Assembly (NCBI RefSeq): GCF_009856355.1
Contig: NZ_WMEW01000002.1
Span: 124,001 to 188,000, forward strand
Direction of reading: 5' to 3'
Length of the DNA: 64,000 nt
DNA from: Halobacillus litoralis
GTDB taxonomy: Bacteria > Bacillota > Bacilli > Bacillales > Halobacillaceae
Within the stretch, counting starts at the first letter, position 1. Every line of letters starts with the position of its first letter. The translations under genes were made by a program, and so were the position numbers. A model generated the notes under the pieces. The model was given only the letters and a program-made list of their open reading frames with translations, was not told the origin of the DNA and searched no databases. This document shows positions 33,048 to 41,372 of this stretch, in pieces.

Positions 33048-34409
33048 ATGCATACCGTTGTACAAGCACAAAAATCATGGTTCAAGGAAGGTCATACGAG
33101 AAGCTATGCTTTCCGTAAGGAGCAGCTCCAGAAGATGAAGCAGATGCTCACCACGTTTGAAAAACCAATTTTAAATGCATTAAAGTTTGATTTAAACAAA
33201 TCAGAATATGAAGCCTATGCCTCAGAGATTGCTTTTCTGAAAAGTGAGATTGACCATCACCTCAAACAGTTGAAAAGCTGGATGCAGCCGACGAAGGTGA
33301 AGGCTCCTCTTACCCATACCGGCTCAAAAAATTACATTAAGAAGGAACCCTTCGGAACCGTCCTGGTCATTGCTCCGTGGAATTACCCGGTTCAGCTTGC
33401 CCTCGCCCCGGTTATCGGAGCCATCGCGGCCGGAAATACAGTAATCCTTAAGCCTTCCGAGCTGACACCGACCGTTTCCTGGGTGCTGAAAAAAATGGTG
33501 GAGCAGTATTTCCCCTCTTCTTATATCACCGTTGTGGAAGGAGATAAGGAAGTAACACAGGAGCTGTTGGATCAGCCGCTGGATTACATCTTTTTCACAG
33601 GAAGTGTCCCTGTAGGGAAAATCATTATGGAAAAAGCGAGTAAACGGCTGATCCCTGTCACCCTTGAGCTTGGCGGGAAGAGTCCGACCATCGTCCACAA
33701 AGATGCTTCTGTGGATCTGGCTGCCAAACGGATTGTGTGGGGGAAATTCACCAACGCAGGCCAAACCTGCATCGCTCCCGACTATGTGTACGTTCATCAT
33801 GAAGTAAAGGCTGATTTGATCCGTTCGATGAAGAAGTACATTCAGGAGTTTTACGGAGAAAATCCTCTCAAAAACCCGGACTATACGAAAATCGTAAATG
33901 CCTCCCACTTTGAGAGACTTTCCCAATACCTTACATCTGGTACGACAGTGGCCGGAGGTGCTGTCGATGAACGACAGGAAAAGATCGCTCCCACCATCCT
34001 TGATCAGGTCACATGGTCGGATCCTGTAATGCAGGATGAGATTTTCGGCCCGATCCTCCCTGTTCTCACTTATGATCAACTGGATGAAGTGATTGAACAG
34101 GTGAATGATCGTCCAAAACCACTGGCCCTTTACTACTTCGGAGAAAATGAGATCGAACAGCAGCAGGTGCTCAACCGCATTTCATTCGGTGGCGGATGTA
34201 TCAATGACACTCTATTTCATATCATCAACCCACACCTGCCCTTTGGAGGCGTCGGTGAGAGCGGCATGGGACATTACCATGGACAGGCGAGCTTTGACAC
34301 CTTTACGCATCAAAAGAGCATTACGAAACAGACGACTAAATTTGACCAGAGCTTCCGATACCCCGGCTCATCCCTCGGGCTGGCCATTATGAAGCGGATC
34401 TTCGGTTAA
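33048..34409 (+). CDS. Aldehyde dehydrogenase, class 3-like (YwdH-type)
   Basis: A 453-residue NAD(P)-dependent aldehyde dehydrogenase. Motifs are IAPWNYPVQLALAPVIGAIA, KPSELTP, FTGSVPVGK, the catalytic Glu in LELGGKSPTIV and the catalytic Cys in NAGQTCIAPDYV. The short length and hydrophobic C-terminus (YPGSSLGLAIMKRIFG) fit the fatty-aldehyde (class 3) branch, which often binds membranes. GGAGGAGG precedes the ATG. The gene is probably co-transcribed with rnz. Its terminator hairpin has been split by a repeat element. Confidence 0.92.
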   Translation: MHTVVQAQKSWFKEGHTRSYAFRKEQLQKMKQMLTTFEKPILNALKFDLNKSEYEAYASEIAFLKSEIDHHLKQLKSWMQPTKVKAPLTHTGSKNYIKKEPFGTVLVIAPWNYPVQLALAPVIGAIAAGNTVILKPSELTPTVSWVLKKMVEQYFPSSYITVVEGDKEVTQELLDQPLDYIFFTGSVPVGKIIMEKASKRLIPVTLELGGKSPTIVHKDASVDLAAKRIVWGKFTNAGQTCIAPDYVYVHHEVKADLIRSMKKYIQEFYGENPLKNPDYTKIVNASHFERLSQYLTSGTTVAGGAVDERQEKIAPTILDQVTWSDPVMQDEIFGPILPVLTYDQLDEVIEQVNDRPKPLALYYFGENEIEQQQVLNRISFGGGCINDTLFHIINPHLPFGGVGESGMGHYHGQASFDTFTHQKSITKQTTKFDQSFRYPGSSLGLAIMKRIFG

Positions 34410-34414
34410 GAGAT

Positions 34415-34888
34415 AAACACGCAGGATATCCCGAGGCCACTGAAAAATGAGGATTTATGAAAGGTAACGTTTAAAAAAGCGGACGGCATGGAATATATGA
34501 TCCATGCCGTCCGCTTTTTTCTATTTTCAGCAGTCTTTCCCCTTCCATTCCTTCATTCGTTTCACATTCGCTGTAAAAATCACAATGACGCCTTGAAGGC
34601 CATGCCTTCGAGACCCGAAAATGAGGCAGGCTCCTATCCGTGTCTTATGTATTCTTTTCTTTATAGAAAAAAAGAGTGGTTTTCTTTGATTGATCAAAGT
34701 AAACCACTCTTTTTTGATGGGACAGCGTTGAGGAGCCGAAGATCCACTCCGTCCAATAATCTTCTAGACCAAGTCAGCTGAGGCCGTGCCCACGGCAGGC
34801 ATCATTCGTGAGAGTCAACAACCACCCAAACCACTTCTCTTGATTGGAAGAAGTTTCACAGCGGCCTCGATATCCCTGCGTGTTTTTT
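34415..34888. mobile_element. Terminator-inserted repeat element, copy B, with 8-bp target duplication
   Basis: The element (34433-34868, 436 bases) starts GAGGCCACTGAAAAA and ends in the inverted TTTCACAGCGGCCTC. It is flanked by the direct repeat GATATCCC (34425-34432 and 34869-34876). Excision would restore a perfect terminator with arms AACACGCAGG and CCTGCGTGTT, loop ATATC and a T-run, immediately after the aldehyde dehydrogenase stop. Internal parts match copy A in order: hairpin 34473-34520, the CTTCGAGACCCGAA block 34608-34645 and a degraded core repeat (34722-34812). It also has a second hairpin (34669-34716; arms AAAAAGAGTGGTTT and AAACCACTCTTTTT). No gene is present. Confidence 0.75.
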
Positions 34889-34895
34889 CTTCTTT

Positions 34896-37139
34896 TTAAT
34901 CCTGTTGTTTTTTCAGAGCTTCCTGCAGAGACACTTGTTTCAACTTCCGTTTTGATAGGGCCAGGGACAGGGCATAGGTCAGCATAATGACGATGAACCC
35001 TGTTCCTGCCATCCACCAGGATACATCAGTAGGAAGAATGAACCCGGTCTGCTCCACGAGAGAGTTCATCAACTGCCCAAGGGTTAAGCCTGCGAGTGGT
35101 ATGGAAATGAAATAAGAAAGAATGACCACAGGCGTATAAACACTGAGGACAAGCTTTGATACTTCATGGTTATGATACCCCATGACCTTAAACAAGGAAA
35201 TGGAAGGAGAATTCTCTTCGACAATCAAATGAGTCAGAAGCGTGAGGACAATTACACTAATCACAACAGCGAATACAGCCATTCCGATAACGGCTGATCG
35301 TGTAGCCCCGGATGTTGCTTCAAAGCTGTCGATCACTTTCTGTTTATCTTCGATTTGGTAGACGCTCTCCCCTCGTTCGGGCTTTTCTGTCTGCCAGACG
35401 GCGCTGTAGGATTCGTTAGGATAGCCGAGAAATTCATTAAAGTCCTCGCGGGGCAGGTAAATTTGACTGCCGATGTACACGTCAGCCACACCTGCTACCT
35501 GGACAGTCATTTCCTTATCATTCAAGGAGTTGGTCAACGTAATATCCTCCCCTTCCGCAGCATCGAGCACCGCCGCAGCCGGAGTACTCAAGACAACGCC
35601 TTCTTCCAATTCAGGGTTGAGTTTCTCTCCTTCAGCAAGAAGGTTGAGATAAGGCGTGTCCGTTTCAATCCCATATCCGGTTAGTTTCGTATCGTTTCCT
35701 TTTACCTTTACTTCACTCCTTGTAAAAGGATCAGACCCTTCCTCAGGGTTTTCCGTATTTAAGGATTGGTAATAAACCGCATAGTCATAGGTCATGATGT
35801 CCTCATACGTTGTTTCAACAAGCTTATCCATACTGTTGAAGGTAATGAAGCCAAACATCAGTAGAACGGTTGAAAACATGACACCAAGGAATATATAGAG
35901 ACTTCTTGCTTTGTTTCTTATCAGGAGACGCAGCCGGAACCTATGAATGAATGTCCCTCTGTTCAGCAGCGGCAGGCGTTCCAGCCAGGATTTTTTACCC
36001 ACCGTCACCTCTTTCGGACGCAGAAGGGTCAGAGGCTCGACCTTCAAGGCCCGGTGAATCCCCCACGCTGACACAGAGAGCATAAGAACAAGTGGGAGAA
36101 TGAACGCAATCACGAGCACCATCGGATTAAAATCAAACATGGATAAAGCCGGCAGGTTAAAATAGTTTGCGTAAAGATCGGATAGGGGAACCGATAACCC
36201 GGCCCCCGCTGCAAGCCCAAGAACCGTCCCACTAAGCCCTATCACCCAGGCATAGCCAAGATAGTGCCGAAGCAGCTCGTTCCTGCGGAATCCCAGCGCC
36301 AGTAACGTCCCGATTTCCTTTCGCTGCATATCAATTCTGCGCCTCATCAAAAGCAGAACCATTGCTGTAGCAAGAGCCAGGATGAAAAGCGGGAGTGTAT
36401 TGTTCATGCTTTTGGCGCCTTCAATTTCTGTATCGACGAACTGAATCCTCGGGTTGTCACCGGCTTCTACAAATTGGAGGATGGTCGTCTCCGTACGGAC
36501 AGCCTCCATGAAACCTTCCGGAACCTCTCCATCCCTGGACCACCCTGTGATTTCAATTTGAGACTGGTCAGCCCATTGATCCATCGTACGATCGGAAGCT
36601 GTCGCGATTCCGAACTTCTCCGCATCGCTGATCAGATCCGTCATTTGTTCAAGCATGTAGATATAATCAGGAAGATAGACAAATCCTGTCACTTCCACCG
36701 GCTCTCCGCTGATCTCCAGCGTATCCCCGATATGGAGGTCATTTTTTTCAGCAAACACAGAAGAGACAGCGATTTCCCCATCGTCTTCAGGATTTGATCC
36801 TTCTGCTATATAGGGGCGGTTAATCTCCTCCGTCTGTGAAAAGACCCTGAGCACGGATCCATCGAGATCAGCGTCATAATAGGACCTGGTTTCCAGCGTA
36901 ATATCAAACGTTTCCTCCCACTCTTCAAGCTTTGAGGCGTCTATACGCTCAGATGGGACGAAATGCAGGGTCTCCTGCTTATAGTCTTCGGTAAACCGGG
37001 CATTCCGCTCTTCCAGCGTCGTCACGGCCATCGACAGGGAAACATATAAAGTGACGGCCAGCAGAAGAAGAAGAATGACTCCTGCATATTGAAATTTATT
37101 CTCTTTCAATGTCCGGATCATCGATTTTTTTAAGATCAT
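34896..37139 (-). CDS. ABC transporter permease, FtsX/MacB-like
   Basis: A 747-residue protein with an N-terminal membrane helix (FQYAGVILLLLLAVTLYVSL), a large external domain, then two FtsX-type three-helix blocks, one near residues 255-360 and one at the C-terminus (YALSLALSKRKLKQVSLQEA). Between them lies another external domain from about 430 to 620. This two-block layout is typical of LolCE/MacB-like mechanotransmitter permeases rather than substrate channels. The ATG at 37139 overlaps the ATPase stop (ATGA). Cargo unknown; peptide or lipoprotein handling is possible. Confidence 0.88.
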   Translation of the reverse strand: MILKKSMIRTLKENKFQYAGVILLLLLAVTLYVSLSMAVTTLEERNARFTEDYKQETLHFVPSERIDASKLEEWEETFDITLETRSYYDADLDGSVLRVFSQTEEINRPYIAEGSNPEDDGEIAVSSVFAEKNDLHIGDTLEISGEPVEVTGFVYLPDYIYMLEQMTDLISDAEKFGIATASDRTMDQWADQSQIEITGWSRDGEVPEGFMEAVRTETTILQFVEAGDNPRIQFVDTEIEGAKSMNNTLPLFILALATAMVLLLMRRRIDMQRKEIGTLLALGFRRNELLRHYLGYAWVIGLSGTVLGLAAGAGLSVPLSDLYANYFNLPALSMFDFNPMVLVIAFILPLVLMLSVSAWGIHRALKVEPLTLLRPKEVTVGKKSWLERLPLLNRGTFIHRFRLRLLIRNKARSLYIFLGVMFSTVLLMFGFITFNSMDKLVETTYEDIMTYDYAVYYQSLNTENPEEGSDPFTRSEVKVKGNDTKLTGYGIETDTPYLNLLAEGEKLNPELEEGVVLSTPAAAVLDAAEGEDITLTNSLNDKEMTVQVAGVADVYIGSQIYLPREDFNEFLGYPNESYSAVWQTEKPERGESVYQIEDKQKVIDSFEATSGATRSAVIGMAVFAVVISVIVLTLLTHLIVEENSPSISLFKVMGYHNHEVSKLVLSVYTPVVILSYFISIPLAGLTLGQLMNSLVEQTGFILPTDVSWWMAGTGFIVIMLTYALSLALSKRKLKQVSLQEALKKQQD

Positions 37140-37837
37140 GACCACGTCACCTGCTCAGGGTCCACCAGTGTCTCGTTTTCATACGTCTCTACGATTTCCC
37201 CGCTGCTCATCCGGATCACCTGATGGGCCATTTCTCCAATCCCCTGGTTATGAGTGATGATCAAAATAGTCGTTCCGTACGTATCATTCACATACTTCAA
37301 GAGTTTCAAGATATTTTTGCCCGTCTCTTCATCCAATGCTCCTGTCGGCTCATCACATAAAAGGATGTCCGGATTTTTAATTAACGCACGGGCTACGGCC
37401 ACCCGCTGCTGCTCCCCACCACTCAATTGAAAAGGAAATTTATCTTTTTTATCGAACATGCCTACTTTCCCCAGTATATCCTCCATAGGAAAAGGATCAC
37501 TGCTCAGCTCCCGCCCGACCTCTACGTTTTCCTCCACAGTCAGCGTAGGAATAAGGTTATACTGCTGAAAAATAAACCCGATCTTATTTCTCCGGTACTC
37601 CGTAAGCTGTCTGTCCTTCAAGAGATCAAGCGCCTGACCGTCGACTTCAATCCGTCCTTCATCATAGCGGTCGATGCCGCCGATCACATTCAACAGCGTG
37701 GACTTACCTGATCCGGATGGTCCAAGGATGGTGACAATCTTGTTGTCCGGTACAGTCAGACCCGCCTCACGCAGCGCTTTAACGGTCACCTCTCCGCTTT
37801 GATACGTTTTCGTTACTTTTTCTGCGAAGATCGCCAT
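37136..37837 (-). CDS. ABC transporter ATP-binding protein, MacB/LolD type
   Basis: A 233-residue ATPase with Walker [18 protein letters not shown]-loop [20 protein letters not shown], signature [15 protein letters not shown], Walker [17 protein letters not shown] and the switch histidine in IITHNQG. The DEPTGALD form is typical of the MacB/LolD group that pairs with FtsX permeases, consistent with the overlapping downstream gene. GGGGATG precedes the ATG. No sensor kinase or HlyD-like adaptor is adjacent. Confidence 0.93.
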   Translation of the reverse strand: MAIFAEKVTKTYQSGEVTVKALREAGLTVPDNKIVTILGPSGSGKSTLLNVIGGIDRYDEGRIEVDGQALDLLKDRQLTEYRRNKIGFIFQQYNLIPTLTVEENVEVGRELSSDPFPMEDILGKVGMFDKKDKFPFQLSGGEQQRVAVARALIKNPDILLCDEPTGALDEETGKNILKLLKYVNDTYGTTILIITHNQGIGEMAHQVIRMSSGEIVETYENETLVDPEQVTWS

Positions 37838-37927
37838 ATCATCATCCCCATTAGAAAGTTTTGTAATGATTTAAGTTTAATATTTCATTTTCAGTTTACA
37901 ACACCCCTAAAAAAAGTCAACTACTTT

Positions 37928-37953
37928 TGAAATATTTATATGTTTATATTTCA
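37928..37953 (-). promoter_or_regulatory. AT-rich palindrome upstream of the ABC exporter promoter
   Basis: Arms TGAAATAT and ATATTTCA flank ten bases. On the minus strand a likely promoter follows (TTGACT, 16 bases, TAAACT), which places the palindrome just upstream of -35, as for an activator. A further ATATTTCATTTT string lies downstream near 37881. Confidence 0.4.
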
Positions 37954-38023
37954 TTTTTTATCACATCCGTCTGCTTTTGTTATTGGAGCACCTGTACTCA
38001 GAAGTTAACATCAAGGATACAAG

Positions 38024-38062
38024 AAAAAGCCGGACAGAGCGTCAAAGGCTCTGTCCGGCTTT
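38024..38062 (-). terminator. Terminator after the DUF3892 gene
   Basis: Arms AGCCGGACAGAGC and GCTCTGTCCGGCT with a T-run on the minus strand. Confidence 0.9.
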
Positions 38063-38064
38063 CA

Positions 38065-38289
38065 TTAGAATGAGGGAAGGTTGTCCAGGTTGTTGGATTG
38101 TATGCCATCCGGCTCACTGCGCAGATGGTCTTCCCCATCCTTGCCACGAATCAGGTTCACGTTTTCCAGTTCACCGCTGCGCGCCATTTCGTGTGCCTGT
38201 TTATAATCAACCACACGTCCTGATGCCAGCTGCATCTCAACAATGCTTCCCTGCCCGTTCTTTTTTACAGCGACTATTCGTTCCGGCAT
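38065..38289 (-). CDS. DUF3892 family small protein
   Basis: A 74-residue protein beginning MPERIVAVKKNGQGSIVEMQ, with VDYKQAHEMARSGELENVN and NLIRGKDGEDHLRSEPDG. This is the DUF3892 pattern found in many Bacillaceae. Function unknown. GAGGAGG precedes the ATG at 38289; the frame is open slightly upstream without a ribosome site. It lies downstream of two small spore-type genes on the same strand, but a terminator separates it from them. Confidence 0.8.
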   Translation of the reverse strand: MPERIVAVKKNGQGSIVEMQLASGRVVDYKQAHEMARSGELENVNLIRGKDGEDHLRSEPDGIQSNNLDNLPSF

Positions 38290-38353
38290 AGTTCTCAACC
38301 TCCTCACTTATAGAATCCCCCCGGAACTTGAACTTATGAACAACAAAGGATGG

Positions 38354-38380
38354 AAAAAGCAGCCGTTTCCGGCTGCTTTT
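38354..38380 (-). terminator. Terminator after sspP
   Basis: Arms AAGCAGCCG and CGGCTGCTT around GAAA, with TTTTT on the minus strand. Confidence 0.85.
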
Positions 38381-38382
38381 CA

Positions 38383-38535
38383 TTACATATCGTGAGACGT
38401 TTTCTGTTTTTGACGGGAATGACGGGCCTGCTTGGCTTTGTGAGAGCCCTGTGCCTTTTCGCCATATGCCTGGTCCGGACCAAGAGGAATGTCCGGCCTT
38501 GTTTGTTGTTTGGGTCCCATGCGGCGTCCACCCAT
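38383..38535 (-). CDS. sspP: Small acid-soluble spore protein P-like
   Basis: A 50-residue frame with AAGGAGGCGG six bases before the ATG. The product starts MGGRRMGPKQQTRPDIPLGP and ends RHSRQKQKTSHDM, closely like the C-terminus of SspP/CotL (H-T-R-Q-K-H-N-S-S-H-D-M in B. subtilis). Basic and Gln/Lys-rich with no membrane segment, it fits a minor forespore protein. It lies 14 bases after the YpzI-like gene and before a terminator, so the two are probably co-expressed in the forespore (inference). Confidence 0.75.
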   Translation of the reverse strand: MGGRRMGPKQQTRPDIPLGPDQAYGEKAQGSHKAKQARHSRQKQKTSHDM

Positions 38536-38549
38536 TAGAAACCGCCTCC

Positions 38550-38678
38550 TTATCTGCGTTTTCGAGCAGGCTCCGGCCCCTCCATCGTCGTCGCCCCCGG
38601 ATAACTGAGGCTCTGATCACGGTCGGACTGAACCTTTCCGGACTTCTTCAATTTCTTTTCTTGTCGATCTCTACCCAT
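38550..38678 (-). CDS. YpzI-like small protein
   Basis: A 42-residue protein starting MGRDRQEKKLKKSGKVQSDR, then DQSLSYPGATTMEGPEPARK. I recall this pattern (M-G-K-D-R-Q-E-K-K-L-K) as the YpzI family of about 44 residues; the assignment is from memory. GGGAGGCAGG precedes the ATG. It is upstream of sspP in the same short unit. Function unknown. Confidence 0.65.
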   Translation of the reverse strand: MGRDRQEKKLKKSGKVQSDRDQSLSYPGATTMEGPEPARKRR

Positions 38679-38736
38679 TTTTCCTGCCTCCCTTCCTGTT
38701 TAGTATGAAACAAAAAGGAGGAGTCATGCCTGGGAA

Positions 38737-39984
38737 TCACTTTTTATAATCGTCGAGAAAGTCTTTTTGAAAGCTGGTGGATACCTTGGTTTGATCAGGA
38801 ATCTCCAAGGTGTGAAAAGGATTTTTTCCGTATTTTTCTGTCAGCGTATCAATGGTTTTATAAAGCTTTTCCTTGCTGGCATACTGCTGATAATTGAACA
38901 AGTCCAGCTGCTGGGTGACTTCGGATTTTTCTGCAAGGTCCCCGGCAGTTACACCAAGAAGGCGGACAGGATCCTGGTTCCAGTGCTGGTCAAAAAGCTG
39001 GATGCTGTGCTGGAACAATTCATCCGGTTTGCTGACAAACTCGTGGAGCTGCCGGCTTCTTGTCACCGTTTTTCTGTCATGATACCGGATCGTCAGCTGC
39101 ACGTTCCGCGCAAGGACCTTTTTACCGCTCATCCGGGCGGCAACCTTATTGGAAAGACGGCGGAGGACGGTTTGTATTTCATCCTCATCCGTCGTGTCAT
39201 GAGGAAGGGTCGTCGAAGTACCGATGCTTTTGAATTCGTGAACAGCTTCAGGATCGACAGGTCTGTCATCCATTCCGTTGGCCCTGTTCTGCAGACGCTC
39301 TCCATTGATACCAAGGAGCCCTTTCAATTCTGTGACGGAATGGGAAGCCAGCCCTCCGATCGTTTCAATTCCAATCTTTCTTAACTTCTCCGCGGTTTTA
39401 GTCCCTACTCCGTGCATCTCTTCAATCGGAAGGGGCCAAAGTGTCCGGTCGAGGTCTCTTTTTCTTAAAATGGTAATCCCCATTGGTTTTTTCATATCCG
39501 AAGCCATCTTTGCCAGAAATTTATTCGGAGCTATCCCAATACTGCACGGAAGATCAAGCTCCTCGGAAATTCGATGCTGAATGCGTTCAGCAAGCTCAGG
39601 AGGCGTGCCTTGATCCGCACAATCCGTTATATCCATGTATCCCTCATCAATGGATACAGGCTGGACAAGGGAAGTTACGTCGGCAAGGATTTTGAACATC
39701 TCTTTAGAAGCCGTACGGTAGCGTTCGAAATTCGGCCGCATAACAATTAAATCCGGACAAAGCCGCCGGGCTTCGCCGAGCGGCATCGTAGTTTTCACTC
39801 CGTATTTCCTTGCTTCATAGCTGCTCGTGACGATAATCCCGCGGCGTTCTTCCGGATTGCCTGCAATAGCAAGAGGCTTCCCTTTTAAGCTGGGATCAAA
39901 AGCAGCTTCCACTGAGGCATAAAAGCTGTTCATATCCACGTGAAAAATGACCCGTCCTTTTTTTGGATACCACTTTGAAGCCAT
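38737..39984 (-). CDS. polYA: Y-family DNA polymerase IV (PolY1, YqjH)
   Basis: A 415-residue DinB-type translesion polymerase. The palm starts IFHVDMNSFYASVEAAFDPS, the steric-gate region and VSIDEGYMDITD hold the catalytic acids, and the thumb has MHGVGTKTAEKLRKIGIETI. The little-finger domain follows, and QQLDLFNYQQ near the C-terminus binds the sliding clamp. The start is an ATG at 39984 after GGAGG; the frame runs upstream without a ribosome site. A LexA-type box lies between promoter and start. In B. subtilis yqjH is not a known SOS gene. Confidence 0.93.
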   Translation of the reverse strand: MASKWYPKKGRVIFHVDMNSFYASVEAAFDPSLKGKPLAIAGNPEERRGIIVTSSYEARKYGVKTTMPLGEARRLCPDLIVMRPNFERYRTASKEMFKILADVTSLVQPVSIDEGYMDITDCADQGTPPELAERIQHRISEELDLPCSIGIAPNKFLAKMASDMKKPMGITILRKRDLDRTLWPLPIEEMHGVGTKTAEKLRKIGIETIGGLASHSVTELKGLLGINGERLQNRANGMDDRPVDPEAVHEFKSIGTSTTLPHDTTDEDEIQTVLRRLSNKVAARMSGKKVLARNVQLTIRYHDRKTVTRSRQLHEFVSKPDELFQHSIQLFDQHWNQDPVRLLGVTAGDLAEKSEVTQQLDLFNYQQYASKEKLYKTIDTLTEKYGKNPFHTLEIPDQTKVSTSFQKDFLDDYKK

Positions 39985-40000
39985 ACTACTTTCCTCCAAT

Positions 40001-40023
40001 AGAACGTTTGTTCTTCCATTATA
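40001..40023 (-). promoter_or_regulatory. polYA: polYA promoter -10 region and LexA box
   Basis: An extended -10 (TATGCTATAAT on the minus strand; TATAAT at 40018-40023) is followed at once by AGAACAAACGTTCT (40001-40014), an exact GAAC-N4-GTTC SOS box. Confidence 0.7.
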
Positions 40024-40100
40024 GCATAAAATACGTAATGAATAGAGCAGACTGTTTATACATAAAAAGCTGCAAAGACAAGGATTTCTCAATGGGAAAT

Positions 40101-40139
40101 AAAACAACCCCTGTACAGCATTCACCGTACGGGGGTTGA
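40101..40139 (-). terminator. Terminator after the tripeptidase-like gene
   Basis: Minus-strand arms AACCCCCGTAC and GTACAGGGGTTG followed by TTTT. Confidence 0.8.
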
Positions 40140-40178
40140 ACGAAAGCAGAATCTTTTTCCTCTGCCTCTATGCTGTTA

Positions 40179-41303
40179 TTATAACGCTGCTTCTTCGGCA
40201 ATCGCTGCAATAAACTCAGCGATCTTCTCAAGCTCAGCAACAGGAATACGCTCGTTGGTCGTATGAATCTCCTCATAACCGACACTCAAGTTAACCGTCG
40301 GGACTCCATGTCCGGCAATTACGTTGGCATCACTGCCTCCACCGCTGCGGAGCAGTTCACTTTCCCGTCCGATCCGCTTGGCTGCTGAACGAGCGACTTC
40401 GACCACCTCGTCACCGGCCTCCTGTTTATAGCCCGGATACATCACCTGAATATCCAGGTCCACTTCTCCACCCATTTCTTCCGCTGTTTCATAAAAGGCC
40501 TTTTTCATTTTCTCGACCTGCTCTTCCATTTTCGCAGGGTCAAGAGAACGGGCCTCTGCCAGAACTTCCACATGATCACAAACGATATTGGTTTTCTGTC
40601 CGCCTTCGAAGCGGCCGATATTCGCTGTGGTTTCCTCGTCAATGCGGCCCAGCGGCATTTTAGCGATCGCCCGTGACGCAAGCGTGATGGCGGAGACCCC
40701 TTTTTCAGGAGCTACACCGGCATGAGCCGTGCGGCCTTTGACTACCGCATTGATTTTCGCCTGGGTAGGAGCAGCTACCACAATGTTTCCCACCTGTCCG
40801 TCACTATCGATGGCATAGCCGTATTTCGCTTTCAAAAGAGAACTGTCGAGAGCTTTCGCACCTACAAGGCCGCTCTCCTCGCCAACCGTAATGACGAATT
40901 GGATATCGCCGTGCTCTACATTGTTCTCTTTTAGTGAGCGGATCCCCTCAAGAATCGCTGCAATTCCGGCTTTATCATCCGCACCAAGAATCGTCGTACC
41001 ATCTGTAACAACATACCCGTCTTCAATAGAAGGGTTGACGCCGTTACCAGGCACAACGGTATCCATATGGGACGTGAAATAAATGGTATCGGCTCCTTCT
41101 TTCGATCCTTTTAGATTGCAGATCAAATTGTTGGCTCCGTGGCCTGTAACAGAAGCAGCCTCATCTTCCAATACTTCAAGTCCAAGGTCGCTAAACTTCT
41201 GCTTCAATACTTTAGAAATTTCCGCCTCCTGAGTTGTTTCTGAGTCAATTTGTACGAGTTCTAAAAACTCGTCCAGCAAGCGTTGTTTGTTGATTTCTGC
41301 CAT
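40179..41303 (-). CDS. yqjE: M20 peptidase, PepT/tripeptidase-like (YqjE)
   Basis: A 374-residue di-zinc aminopeptidase. Metal motifs are YFTSHMDTVVPG, ILGADDKAGIAAIL and TVGEESGLVG, with a last ligand region LRSGGGSDANVIAGHG. This is the PepT-like subfamily found as YqjE in B. subtilis. It probably cleaves tripeptides or small peptides in the cytoplasm. AAGGAGG precedes the ATG at 41303. It lies upstream of polYA and downstream of the carboxylase, matching the yqjH-yqjE-yqjD order. Confidence 0.9.
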   Translation of the reverse strand: MAEINKQRLLDEFLELVQIDSETTQEAEISKVLKQKFSDLGLEVLEDEAASVTGHGANNLICNLKGSKEGADTIYFTSHMDTVVPGNGVNPSIEDGYVVTDGTTILGADDKAGIAAILEGIRSLKENNVEHGDIQFVITVGEESGLVGAKALDSSLLKAKYGYAIDSDGQVGNIVVAAPTQAKINAVVKGRTAHAGVAPEKGVSAITLASRAIAKMPLGRIDEETTANIGRFEGGQKTNIVCDHVEVLAEARSLDPAKMEEQVEKMKKAFYETAEEMGGEVDLDIQVMYPGYKQEAGDEVVEVARSAAKRIGRESELLRSGGGSDANVIAGHGVPTVNLSVGYEEIHTTNERIPVAELEKIAEFIAAIAEEAAL

Positions 41304-41372
41304 GGATGTTTCCTCCTTCATATGTAACCACATTCCTCTTTGTACGTTAGCGGAACGAAAGAATCATGTCAA

